Both the position numbers and the translations under genes were made by a program. A stretch of 64,000 nt of DNA from Nymphaea colorata (taxonomy: Eukaryota; Streptophyta; Magnoliopsida; Nymphaeales; Nymphaeaceae): assembly GCF_008831285.2 (NCBI RefSeq), contig NC_045138.2, positions 40,291,115-40,355,114 of the forward strand. The letters are read 5' to 3'. The notes below the pieces were generated by a model. The model saw nothing but the letters and a program-made list of their open reading frames with translations. It made no database searches and was not told the DNA's origin. Shown in pieces: positions 43,201 through 52,257 of the stretch (position 1 is its first letter; every line of letters starts with the position of its first letter).

Positions 43201-46200
43201 CGTTCTATTCACATAAATTCTCTTCAAATCATTTGCTGAACAACTCATAGCATATCTGCAGATATTTAGAAATATTCATGAAAATTGTGCTTTGTATGTT
43301 ACGGCGTTCAGAACCAGTTTAAGTGAATGAAGACGAAGGAACGATTGCTAGTGTGCACCATGAACACACTAAAAGCAATTGGGAAAGGATAAAGACCAGT
43401 TCTTCAGACAGAGATAGACATTCAGATACACAAACAAAAAGCATGGAATAAAAATGAAGAATATAAACTGGAGGATAGCAAAAACTAGGTCTCATCGCAC
43501 CACCATTATTTTTCATGTTCAAGCTCAAGTAATTATCACTTGGCTTTCAACCTCTGAAGATCCATTACCATGGCTGGAAGCAATTTGAAGTAACGTGCAA
43601 CTCTATTAGAATACAACATCAAGCAGAGCTAGTTTAGCTCAGATACTAATCCACTTGATACTTGGCTTTACCCAACACTATGAAGAAGCATTGTCCAACA
43701 CATGTTAGCCTTATAACAAGAATTATCAAATGGAAGATAATAGTATGATGTAGGCCAAGAAATCATAACTCCGTGTCAAGAAGTAGTTTGTTTCCTTATT
43801 TGAGATCATAACAGTGAAAGATATTTTTTTCTTTTGCCTCCCATGTGCCTCATAATATGTTACACACACGCACCCACCAACAGACCGCCCAGGGGAAGAC
43901 TGGAAGTCAATGTTATAATACTACTGACAATACCAGCACCAAGACAACAGTATGGCGATCTTTCATAGGCAGAAAAGAACTCATGAAAACCAAGTACCTA
44001 CTGTACCCTCGTGATCACCACAAACACTAAAGTTCAACTGTACCTGTCATAATTCATGTACAGAGCATCCACATGTATTACCTATAATGCGCAGTATAAT
44101 CATTGTTATCATCAATATAGATGCTAAAATCCAAGAGTAGAGAAGTGACAAGGGACACCGCAATTGATAGAACAGACTCCAGCATGGACTCCAGAAACAC
44201 TTGGAACCACCAGAATGTAAATATATCTCAGAATCACAAATGGGCCCTTTTTAGAAGTTGGCTCATGGCTATTTTGAGGGATTTAAAGCTAGCTGGACCC
44301 TAGTAAAAAAAATAATGTCTTCCACAAATTGCTGCCCCCAAGTGACTTTTCAGCTGCTCATTTCCTCTGAATTGAGGAACTGCATCTTATTGTCTCTCTC
44401 ACCATCTCAGCATTGAGCAGCCCAGTACAATGTTCCAAAGAGCAGCCACAGACAGAAGAAGAAAACTATGGAGGACTGAAAGAACAAAAAGGTATTGGAG
44501 AAAAGCATTAACAACGGCAATGCAGCGAAGTCCCTATGAAGCTAGACATATCAATGACTAGAAGTCATAGGCTGCCTTCATGAATTAAAACATCAGAATA
44601 TCTAGAATATGTCAATGCTATAATAAACTAACAAGTAACAACAAAAAAGTACATATATTAGCATTAAACACATCCAGTATGGTGCATGGACTATAAGTTG
44701 ACTGGACAGCATGCAAAATGAAATTGGTGTTCAAATACAAAATCCAACTAACCGAGCACCATGCACCCCTAATAACCATGTTAAGGTATAGCTATGTAGA
44801 CTTTCAAACATGGCATACATTGTCTTTTCTGATCCAGCGATAAATAATGGTGCCTTTCACTGAAAAGCATATTTTTGTGTCATCTAAGTACAATAATTTA
44901 AATATTAAAAAACCTGAAGTAGCTTACGTTTTTGCTAGGAGTGGCAGGAGGCGGCGCTGGTGAGATGGGTAATCAAGCAACAAGGTTTCAGGCCCAGTTG
45001 AAGAAACAGAAAAGGCTCGTCTAGTCAGTGAATATCTTACTGCAATTGCCAGTGCAATCTGAAATGTTGGAAGGAAAGATAAATTTAAGTTATATTAAAT
45101 ACAAATTTTTGCGCTGGACAAGGAAGACATTAAGAAGAGAATTGCATTTGAAAACCAGTTCTTGCAAGAAACCAAAATACCTTTGACTGGTAAATTGCAC
45201 TGGCAGAAATATTTACACGGCCAGAGGTTAGTGGGGCCAAGAATGCTGCAAACCTCTGTTAAAAGAAAAATGTAACATTTTTCATAAAGCACAGAAAAAA
45301 TAGCGTAACAACCAAATGGAGATTAAATTTATTTATGAATTGAAGAACACCCATTAACAACTTGCAGGTTCAAAGATTATATCAAACTACAGGACGAACT
45401 GCACTAGTTAATCTGAGAATTTATTTCCACCTGATCTGGATCACTTATTGCACTTTGATAATGTCCATCTGGAGATACGTCAGCAACAGAATTTAGTAAG
45501 TTCTCACGAGGTACACGAACATTGTCAAACCTGAGGCGATTGGGAGCCAATAAAAAAAGTACTTATATAAATATGAATTCTGGAGAAATTAAAAGAAGAC
45601 AGGTTGAAAGACAATTAAATATGCCCTTGAGAAAGTTACCATATTCGACCATTATCTACTCCATTCAGGCCAATCTTATGACCACAGTCAGCAATACGAA
45701 CATTGGGGCACACATTTCCCTCTGAATCTCTTATTTGTGCGACGAATGCATGGACACCTTGGTTACTCCCATTTATATAAAGTTGTGAAAAAACTATTGC
45801 ATGTGTTGCATGCTGCAAAAATAAAAAGTGAGGTGGAAAATAAGCATTCAACTTGAAGGCACTAAATAGATGAGATCAGAAACTGTTCTAAGCTGGTGAG
45901 ACAAGATCTCAATGTAAAAAATGAAAACTTTCTGTTTCTTACATTAGCAGCCCCTCCAATCCAATATTTCTGAGCTGATTCACAGGGTGTGTTTATAATA
46001 AATTCACCTGTATTTGGGTCATAGATGGTGACAGTTTCGATTCCCCGTACCTAAGCAAAATGATTGCAACAAGGCATGTCAAAATAATGGGAAAAGAACA
46101 GCATCACATACTAGTACAAGCTATGGTAATACTCCCAGATTACATTGCTTCCATGGCCCAGCTCAGTCATTGCAAAACAACCCTTCACTCTATAGTTTTC

Positions 46201-48518
46201 AGTGTCTTTTAACCACTTCTCGTGATGACGTCTGGTTCCCAGATACTTTATTGCATTACCCCTGTTACGGAAGCCAACGAAGATTATTCTAAGCTTCTGT
46301 ACATAAATATAATATTTATTCATGAAGAAATTATTTATGAACAGCATCCTATCTGATCAGCAGCAACAAAAGAAAAAATGCATGTCAGTTGCAGGGTTTG
46401 CGGAAGGAGCTACATTTACAGCACCTTATGCTTTGAAACTTTTCAAGAAGCATGAAGTGGGTAACAAACAAGAAGTGAAACAAGGAAGCAAGTAGAAAAG
46501 TGGTTCATGAAGTGAACTGGAAGCAAAAAAGGAAGTGAGGCCTTTAAAACTTTTCAAAAAGCTTGAAGTGGGTAACAAACCAGAAGTGAAACAGGAAGCA
46601 AGTAGAAAGTGGTTCATGAAGTGAACTGGAAGCTAAAAAAGGAAGCGAAGAAGGGAGAAAGGAAACAAAACAAATTCTAGGAAGTGTGTGTTTCTTGAAA
46701 AATGGAAGTGTGCCTCCTTTATATGAGAACCACACTACCTTTGGAAGGGGAAGGAAAGTTCCTCTTTTAAAATCGTGTTCCCTAGGCACTCTTGAATAGC
46801 CTACCTCGTTGCTTCTAAAGTGCATTTCATAAGCACGCACCTAGTAACTTTGCTTTAATTCATTTCAAGTAAGATCTCAAAAGAGGTAATATAATTCATA
46901 AATCATAACCATCAAATAAGGGGAATTAAATTAGCAGTTCATAGACAAATCATAAATATGCATAGCACTAAGTTCCCTTGGACTTCCTTGCGATGACCTA
47001 ATCGTTGCATTTGCTATCCCAAGTTTATCCTTGATGCCCAATTTAACAAATTGACATTACGGTTGCAGAACAATTAACAGCTATATATGACATCAGTTTC
47101 ACCAAACACCGTAGCTCTAACTTTGATTCACATAGGCAGTGACATAACCTATGAAATTTTACTTTTTCATATATGCTATTGGTAGTCTAAACATGCATAC
47201 TCTGGTGAACTAGGATTTAGTGACACTTCTAGAGCTCCTCCTTGACTGTTTATGTAGCAGTTTTTAACCGTTGAAGACCTAAACCATTCAAGATTGATTG
47301 ATCATTACTTGATTGCAAAGACATAAACAACGAACAATTATGTATTTATCGCACTGACCACTTATGCCCAACAGTTGGGTCAAATTTTTTCTGTAAAGGC
47401 TATTGTACTGCAACAGAGCGGACTTCTTGGCATTGATCAGTCTTGGATGTGGCCAACCTGAGAAAACTTGAATAACAGTGGTAGGAGCAAAATGATGCTG
47501 AAACCAATCCGACGGGAACCAGTTTTGCATCTGAACAGAATAGAAAAAGAAGACTGGACATGAAAGTTTCCCTCCAAATACGCATTTCTGAACTCTAGAA
47601 ACCATCTAGACCTACTCTGATACCGGTTCTCTTTATTATTCATAACCAGACAGCAAACTTCATATCCTTCAAGAATTATGCTCTTCAAGCTCAAATTTCC
47701 CTACTAATGCTGAATAATAACATAATAAGCAGAACTTCCGCAAAGCGTGTTGCTGATTTCAGAAGTCAACGCTTTGAAAACATTTTCTCATGAAAACTCA
47801 GTAACCTGTATTTAAGCTTGTCAAGGGAAAAGTAGAAATCTTCAAAACATTAAATATCCATCCCCGTCGTCCCCGTAGTGGGGAGGAAAAAAAAAGGATA
47901 CCACTGTCCACACTCCAAGAGAGGAAAGCTCCAAGCTCCACAATGAGCCGAAACTCACAAGCATAATAGCTCAAAAATTCGATCTCGAACATACACAAGA
48001 AATACCAGAGCATGAGTTAAACCAAAAAAGAAAGGATCGGCCCATTGATTTCTTACCAGAGGAAAAAATGAACCCCGAGCTTGATCGCGAGTGAATGATC
48101 GAAAATCGCTATGCACTCCTGCTGAGCCATCGACTTCAGCGCGCTCTCGGGGCCGGAACCGGTGAGCCACCCATCGAAGACTCCGCGTTCTGACAGGAAG
48201 GCGACCCTCCTCATGGTCTCCTCCCTCTGCTCCTCCATCGAATGGTTGTAGTCGGGGGAGACGAAAAGCCGCGACCCCAACCTCCTGGGATTGAAGAGCT
48301 CGCTGCCCTTCATGAGTTCGAAGAGGTAGTCGCGATCCTCGAGGTTGTGGCCGTCCAGCAACCGCCTCAAGTCGTGGACGTTGAAATCGAACCTCTCCGA
48401 CGCCTCAGGCGGGGAGAATGACAGGCACGGCAAGGCCCGCATCTGGGTACTTGATTTTTCGGCAAGGAGGTGACCGCTGAGAATTTGGGTTCTCCGGGCA
48501 AGCTGCTCTTTGGACGAC

Positions 48519-48523
<5 letters not shown>
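36865..48523 (-). CDS. ACX3: Acyl-CoA oxidase 3 (medium-chain, peroxisomal)
   Basis: Peroxisomal FAD enzyme that oxidises acyl-CoA to trans-2-enoyl-CoA and gives H2O2, the first step of beta-oxidation. ACX3 enzymes prefer medium chains. Thirteen exons: 48523-48057, 46261-46144, 46050-45943, 45812-45640, 45530-45431, 45255-45181, 45058-44928, 43255-43120, 43049-42930, 42829-42683, 42603-42499, 42420-42319 and 37125-36865. They sum to 2,043 nt, 680 residues, with no internal stop. Family signatures are DGHNLEDRD (57-65), [12 protein letters not shown] (184-195), [17 protein letters not shown] (215-231), [21 protein letters not shown] and [10 protein letters not shown] (437-446, the region of the catalytic Glu). 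The N-terminus has a PTS2-like RTQILSGHL (11-19), and the protein ends SKI, a possible PTS1. A Copia element sits in the last intron, and a GA microsatellite abuts the start codon. No coding damage is visible. Confidence 0.95.
37171..37207. repeat. (GA)n microsatellite in ACX3 intron 12
   Basis: About 18 GA units preceded by a short CA-rich and GGTGG-rich stretch, close to the last exon's acceptor. Confidence 0.9.
37700..37704. repeat. Target-site duplication AAGAT (left)
   Basis: The five bases before the left LTR equal the five bases after the right LTR (42200-42204). Five bp is the usual duplication for Copia integrases. Confidence 0.95.
37705..37989 (-). repeat. 3' LTR of the Copia element
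   Basis: 285 bp, identical on inspection to 41915-42199. In the element's sense it begins TGTTAGAA and ends CTACA. It contains two palindromes (37906-37930 and 37941-37968) and a TATA-like CTATATATT (around 37874-37882). The last codons of the RT frame overlap its first six bases, which supply the stop codon TAG. Confidence 0.97.
37984..40371 (-). CDS. Copia pol remnant: integrase C-terminus, reverse transcriptase, RNase H
   Basis: The open frame starts upstream of the first methionine (40332) in integrase sequence around the third catalytic residue ([12 protein letters not shown], about 40371-40336) and runs to TAG at 37984. Counting from the methionine, the 782 residues include integrase C-terminal sequence (1-110) and the Copia-type RT: the [11 protein letters not shown] region (330-340), [11 protein letters not shown] (375-385) and the catalytic YVDD (459-462). 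RNase H shows SDADW (624-628), SAEAEYRA (664-671), CDNKSA (701-706) and [10 protein letters not shown] (719-728). RT and RNase H residues look intact. The integrase lacks its first two acidic residues and is inactive. The final EEEC codons coincide with the purine tract and the LTR edge. Confidence 0.93.
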   Translation of the reverse strand, partial: YGNGIAERKNRHLLNVTRAIMFQRHVPKRYWGDALLTSAHLINRMPTRVLDGQSPYSTLWPTQNPWPLTPRVFGCSCFVHNHSPTLKKLDPRSIKGVFLGYSSTQKGYKCVDPTTSKVYVSRDVTFHEHESYFPVNPLQGECIGHKGEEYSSNQLIQFMEFLDYKVSPSVIDTVTVSNENGSYMEGVTVDAQPTVARDHLFGQVYVRKEKATVEDVGDEDRTNPNPVISLDDPSPSNGELPIALRKGTRSCTSHPIQRFVSYAKLSTNYKCFITTLSKVVIPRSVDDAKDDPKWLHAMTEEMGALAKNKTWEVVDIPKGTHLVGSKWVYNVKYKPDGTVDRYKARLVAKGFSQKYGIDYLETFAPVAKLKTVRVILALAVHRKWRMDQLDVKNAFLNGHLEEEVYMSMPPGYVQEGKCCHLKKALYGLKQSPRAWFERLRIVMKSTGYKQGNGDHTLFIKQRDGLVSLLLVYVDDMIVTGSDEEENKKMKERLAKEFDLKDLGKLRYFLGIEIARSETGLVMNQRKYTLDLLKETGKLGCRPYLTPMESGTKISIKTGTILDEEGKGRYQRLVGKLIYLTLTRPDITYAVNVLSQFMHAPTDCHWKSAERVLGYLKNDPGKGLLYTRQDKLTIEGYSDADWAGCTDTRRSTTGYCIFLGGNLVVWRSKRQEVCSRSSAEAEYRAVAMGVTEMLWLKILLTDIDVELEDKMKMYCDNKSAINLANNPVLHDRTKHVEIDRHFIRERIDSKELILPYMKSEDQVADVLTKGLCTSSFEKNVSKLGMFDMYAKLEEEC
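37990..37999 (-). promoter_or_regulatory. Polypurine tract of the Copia element
   Basis: In element sense, TTGAGGAGGAG directly precedes the 3' LTR. It primes plus-strand DNA and here also codes for the last glutamates of the RNase H frame. Confidence 0.85.
40356..41513 (-). CDS. Copia gag plus truncated protease
   Basis: The frame is open from a methionine at 41543. The methionine at 41513 ([10 protein letters not shown]) looks the better start, because the ten residues before it are hydrophobic and lie in leader-like sequence. Numbering from 41543, residues 35-235 are a UBN2-type Gag. A CX2CX4HX4C zinc knuckle is at 261-274 (Cys261, Cys264, His269, Cys274). The aspartic-protease active site DSGAT is at 364-368. 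The frame ends at residue 395, some 30 residues past the active site, so the second half of the protease is missing. The stop arises where the sequence jumps to integrase in another frame. Confidence 0.92.
   Translation of the reverse strand: MADAMGTQKDAVLDAGSASKTENVPIQVTSIRLTKDNYLSWSAALEIGITSRGRLSYITGDKPAPIKSDPHWATWALEDSQVKVWIISSVSSDIQPLILRKPTSFDMWTVLAKMYGRKKRHLRTYQIKRSIYSLTQGDLSVAAFYAALKTKWEELDYHVTDEWKCGSDHSLYWEKEWMDRTFLFLGGLRDEFESIRSQILNGDEIPGIEEVYARVESEEQRRQVMHLDTGHGPSAFVNRASGTGQRPARHCTHCNKLGHSVDFCWDLHPEKRLVRGRPPSGKRSPSVSDSSQSNSSSGAKSKLSPAQLKELQAYISRLSTTPEESSTSEGAQLAQALVASTDQGNPSLGDWIVDSGATHHMTGDSKLFQEYQLSSGKQRVSMEMV
41514..41901 (-). other. Copia leader, GC-rich
   Basis: About 390 bases between primer site and Gag start, far more GC-rich than the neighbourhood, with repeated GCGGCG/CGGCGG words. 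It yields long frames on both strands with Ala/Arg/Ser-rich products of no recognisable family. It probably holds the packaging signal. Confidence 0.7.
41902..41914 (-). promoter_or_regulatory. Primer binding site (tRNA-iMet)
   Basis: In element sense the bases directly after the 5' LTR read TGGTATCAGAGCC, the complement of the 3' end of plant initiator tRNA-Met used by many Copia elements. Confidence 0.92.
41915..42199 (-). repeat. 5' LTR of the Copia element
   Basis: Matches the 3' LTR base for base over 285 bp. In element sense it has U3 palindromes near its start (42178-42151 and 42140-42116) and then a TATA-like CTATATATT (42092-42084). Confidence 0.97.
42084..42092 (-). promoter_or_regulatory. 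TATA-like box in the Copia 5' LTR
   Basis: CTATATATT in element sense, about 108 bases from the LTR start, a normal place for the U3 promoter of a short plant LTR. It directs transcription toward Gag and toward the last ACX3 exon. Confidence 0.6.
42200..42204. repeat. Target-site duplication AAGAT (right)
   Basis: Exact match to 37700-37704. Confidence 0.95.
46262..48056 (-). other. First intron of ACX3
   Basis: 1,795-bp intron with a good donor (CTCTG/GTAAGA) and acceptor (GTAACAG/G). It contains a two-copy tandem repeat of about 111 bp (46431-46655). Several short frames on the minus strand are readthrough or repeat translations. Confidence 0.85.
46431..46655. repeat. Two tandem copies of an about 111-bp unit
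   Basis: Copies near 46431-46541 and 46542-46655 share ACTTTTCAA, GAAGTGGGTAACAAAC, GGAAGCAAGTAGAAA and GTGGTTCATGAAGTGAACTGG with few differences. Intronic and noncoding. Confidence 0.88.
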
Positions 48524-48549
<26 letters not shown>

Positions 48550-48550
48550 G
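48524..48550. repeat. (GA)n tract abutting the ACX3 start codon
   Basis: On the gene's strand, about 13 GA units end directly at the ATG (48523-48521). The upstream sequence remains open in the same frame to a methionine at 48685. Each two-base change in repeat length would therefore shift that upstream frame. Confidence 0.9.
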
Positions 48551-51500
48551 GTTGGTGACTCTCAGATGATGGTAGTCGCTTAAAATGGAGAACGACGATG
48601 ACGACGGTAGGTTGTCGCGGGGTGATGGCGGTAACGTGAAGGAGTAACGAAAGCAGCCGTTGCACGTTTTCAACGGCCTGTCCAAAGACGGAAGATCCTA
48701 TCTTTTTGACTGGGCAGGCTAACAGCGACGGTGATGAAGCGTTCGAATCCGTCCCCATCCTTATCCACGTTTACTTTCTACAGATGACATAAATATCTTA
48801 ATATGTCGACACCGCAGTTTCCTCGTATGCATCCGATAAAATTGGAATGATTCTGAAGTTCCTTGGGACTTGCACACTACCCATAGTTTATGACGATCGT
48901 CTGAATTTTTTTTGTAGTGTAAGAAACATAACTTCTGCATCTAAACCTGTAATCCATGAAGCAATTCATATTAAATCACTCGTTCTGATCACAATCTACA
49001 AAATCAAATTTGTGGTTATGACTCAAATCTTTGGTAGTTCAAGAAACGGTTTAAAGTTTGTGTTTATCATTGCAGATCTAATTCTTCAAATCAGCCACTC
49101 AGATCAACAAAGCTTAATTTGTTAGAAACAACTTAAGACATTAAGGTCTTTTTTTTTAATTTCAGATCCGCAGAGAGATCACAGTTTTGAGGTCTGACCA
49201 CCTCTGTCCCCCCTCGGATCTTAAATGCTAGTTTTTATTTTTTTTCACACGATAGCGTAGACTTGAGATCCAAGTTGGGGGTGGATGCTGAAATACACAG
49301 TTTCGTGGGTTTTAATTGTGGGGAATCAAACTCGACCTAATAAAAAAAAAATGCAACTACGCACATGAATGAACATGGGTTTGATTTAGTGTGCCTTCTG
49401 AATCGGGCTAAATTGGCCGAGGTGGATCCAATCAGTGGCCGACTTAGCTGGATCCGATGGCTGCCTTGAACTACAATTTCTTGGAGTGCAACGTAATTCG
49501 GAGCATCTTTCTTCATCCCCTTTTCATTTGAAGTGGACTTACTCCTCAAAAAGCAAACAGCTTCTGAGGAAGAAGTCCGTGGGCCTCATGAAAATAATAA
49601 CTTTCGATCTGAAAGGGATGGCTTTTCTTACGAAAGAGACTTAGCCTCCTCTCATGCATGGAAATGCTTTCTTATGCTTCCACAAAAATATTTTATTTCG
49701 TATGGCGGAGATAGTCTCTATTGATGCGTCAATGCAATCCTCCCTTTTTATTTAAGGGGCAGATGTTTTGCTCCTTTTGTTAAGAAAGTGTTCTATCTCA
49801 TATTTGTCTCTATAGACGTGTCAATTACCAACATTTTTGAAACATGAGTGAAGTCATGTAAAGGGGGATAAAGCAGTGCCGCTATGTTAGGTAGACGAAA
49901 AAGGTAAGGGCTTCGGCTCTCTTGGATGGATGAAATACACTTACTAATTGCCCAACACATAAAGAAGGCCCAACACATAAAGAAGGATCATGATAAAAGT
50001 TTGTCAACCATCTTTTTTTTTTGCAGTATGTAAATACAGAACAGGTCATATTGAACTCAATGACTTCTTCTTTCTCTATTGACCAATAAAAAATTCAAAC
50101 AAGTTGAAATATTCCAGAATATGACGACAGCAACCAAGGGGTTAAAACTAAGGTCAAGAGTTCAATACCCAGGATGTATCTTTATGGGCATAATCTAGTC
50201 GCAATCTTATGCACAGCTTCCTTATCTTAAGAAAAATGACCAGATATTTGTGGCAAATTATGTTCACATGCCTGCATTATCATACAAACCAGAAATCAAG
50301 CAAGATTGATAGGAATCTTTCGAACGCCACCCAAAAAGCTGCTCAGATCCGTCTAAGCTTTTGATCCTCTGCAGCACACGTATTAAGATGCCCTAATAAT
50401 AGGAAGTGTTTGGCAGAATCCATTTCCTGGAGAATGTTCTGCAAATGAGTTTGATGTCATAGAAGCATTGGCCTTTCGGAAGTTCTCAAACACAGCACAA
50501 ATGGAACATGATCTCAATTAGGCATCGCATACGACCGTCAGAAACCCATTTGAAGGGTTTTCCGACTTCTTCAACATTGTAGGCAGTGCTGGAAAACAAA
50601 CAGAGCTTTACATGGCTTGGTTTGTTGGCTTTGTCGAGTGCGCGTTCCTACAGGTAAAATTATCGCAGCAAGTTGAACATGAAGAAACGAGTTTGCTCTC
50701 GGGTTAACATGTATAAGCAAGCCGGACAATCGGTAGATTTTAAACATGTTAGATTTTAGGATTGATATTTAACAGCAACTTATTGAAGTATTAACTACTA
50801 AGCAATTTGTCGAAGTATTCCTTTGTTAGTAGACAAAAGAGCTCAAATTCAAGGACGCCTATTTGACATTGAAGGAGGGCCCATCTAGGCCATCTGTCGT
50901 TGTTTCTTCGACATCGAGCTTGACCAAGCTACATTATTGATAAAAGCGTGAACGCAAACTCGGTTTGTTCAACTCTTGACACTTGCCAGGCTTGATCATA
51001 GGCAATATAAGAAGCTCAAGAGGAGATGTCATTATTGGTTTTCAAGTGATATTTAGAAGAAAAAAAGTTCTTAACCAAAAGTTTGGATCTAAGTATTTTT
51101 CCTGTCTACAATAGAGAGCGTGTGTGATAGAGACACATGGAATAGACATGCTCATGCTCACTTTGCAACAGTGAAAGCTGCACATTCGCCGCCTCGCCAC
51201 TGGTTTTAACAATCCAACCTCAACTTGCGAGACGAATGGTAACGTGGGGAAGTATATGCAGTATTGAAAAATAAGTGCCATCAATTTATCATCTAAAATC
51301 TCCATGCACTCTTGGTTACACGTTATCACGCATGCACCCACGCACACACAAAGTATCACAGAGAAGGTTGCTTTTCCCGCAGTAACGACACAACAAAATC
51401 GCCACAAAACACGAAGCTAGGCTTTTCTCTAGATACCGGTACTGTTGGTTCAGATTTCTAGCAGATAAGAAAGGCTGGTCATATTTTCTGGCTTGAAACC

Positions 51501-52257
51501 TTACAAGACCAACTATAGTTTGTCTTGTGATATATTTCAGCCAAGATTTTCTCATGCTGTCCAATGTCACTTGTTGAATTCGTACAAATCTCTCCCTTCT
51601 CTCACGTCTTCAAGTTGCAGGTCAAAATTTTAACAGTTCGTGCGTCACGTGATACAAAAGGCACGAATCTACCCAGCCTCAACTTGTCTCTGAATATGCA
51701 TATTCAAACACATTCAAGCATACGTGACACGGACAATCTCCCAGCAACAACGATCCATCCTTAGACTGAAGTCAAAAGATTCATGAATAAAGTAATATGA
51801 AAGTTATTGCCTGATTCAACATAAAATACCTCAACGGTGTCAACAACGCAAAATGAATAGATACTTCCGAAGTTTGTTAAGAGCGACGAAAATTGGTGAA
51901 GCATTAGTTCGCACCACTTGGAGACGTATGATGACCCAGATTTCTTTGGGCTAAAAAGAAAGGCACCCGATTCGGTTTAGCATGACTATCATCCACTTAC
52001 GGTGATAAGTTAGCAGCTTATTTTAAAATAATTAAGACAAGCATGACAGCAACATGCAAAGACGATCCAACAGAAGAGACACCTGCAGCATTAAAGAAAA
52101 GGAAGCAGGATCTCCCCTGCTCATATTCAGACATAAAATAGAGGTTGCTCTCAGTTGAATAAATATCTGCTATGGCACTTATAATGCACTAATTTACCCT
52201 TTTACAATTAAAATACTTGAATTTCTTATATCTGATGCATCTATTTCGCAATTCTTA
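48551..52257. other. Intergenic region between ACX3 and PP28-like genes
   Basis: The first few hundred bases are the ACX3 leader and promoter. The rest, to the 3' end of the minus-strand PP28-like gene, has no recognisable gene. Short plus-strand frames near 49435-49724 and 51564-51764 have no recognisable domain. Bases near 49160-49230 (ATTTCAGATCCGC, GAGGTCTGACC) echo words at 35.66-35.83 kb, suggesting another shared dispersed repeat. Confidence 0.5.

Noticed and set aside
48053-48685. Stand-alone 210-codon gene
   Set aside because: Its body is ACX3 exon 1. The first 54 codons are leader sequence, and the family start is the methionine at 48523.
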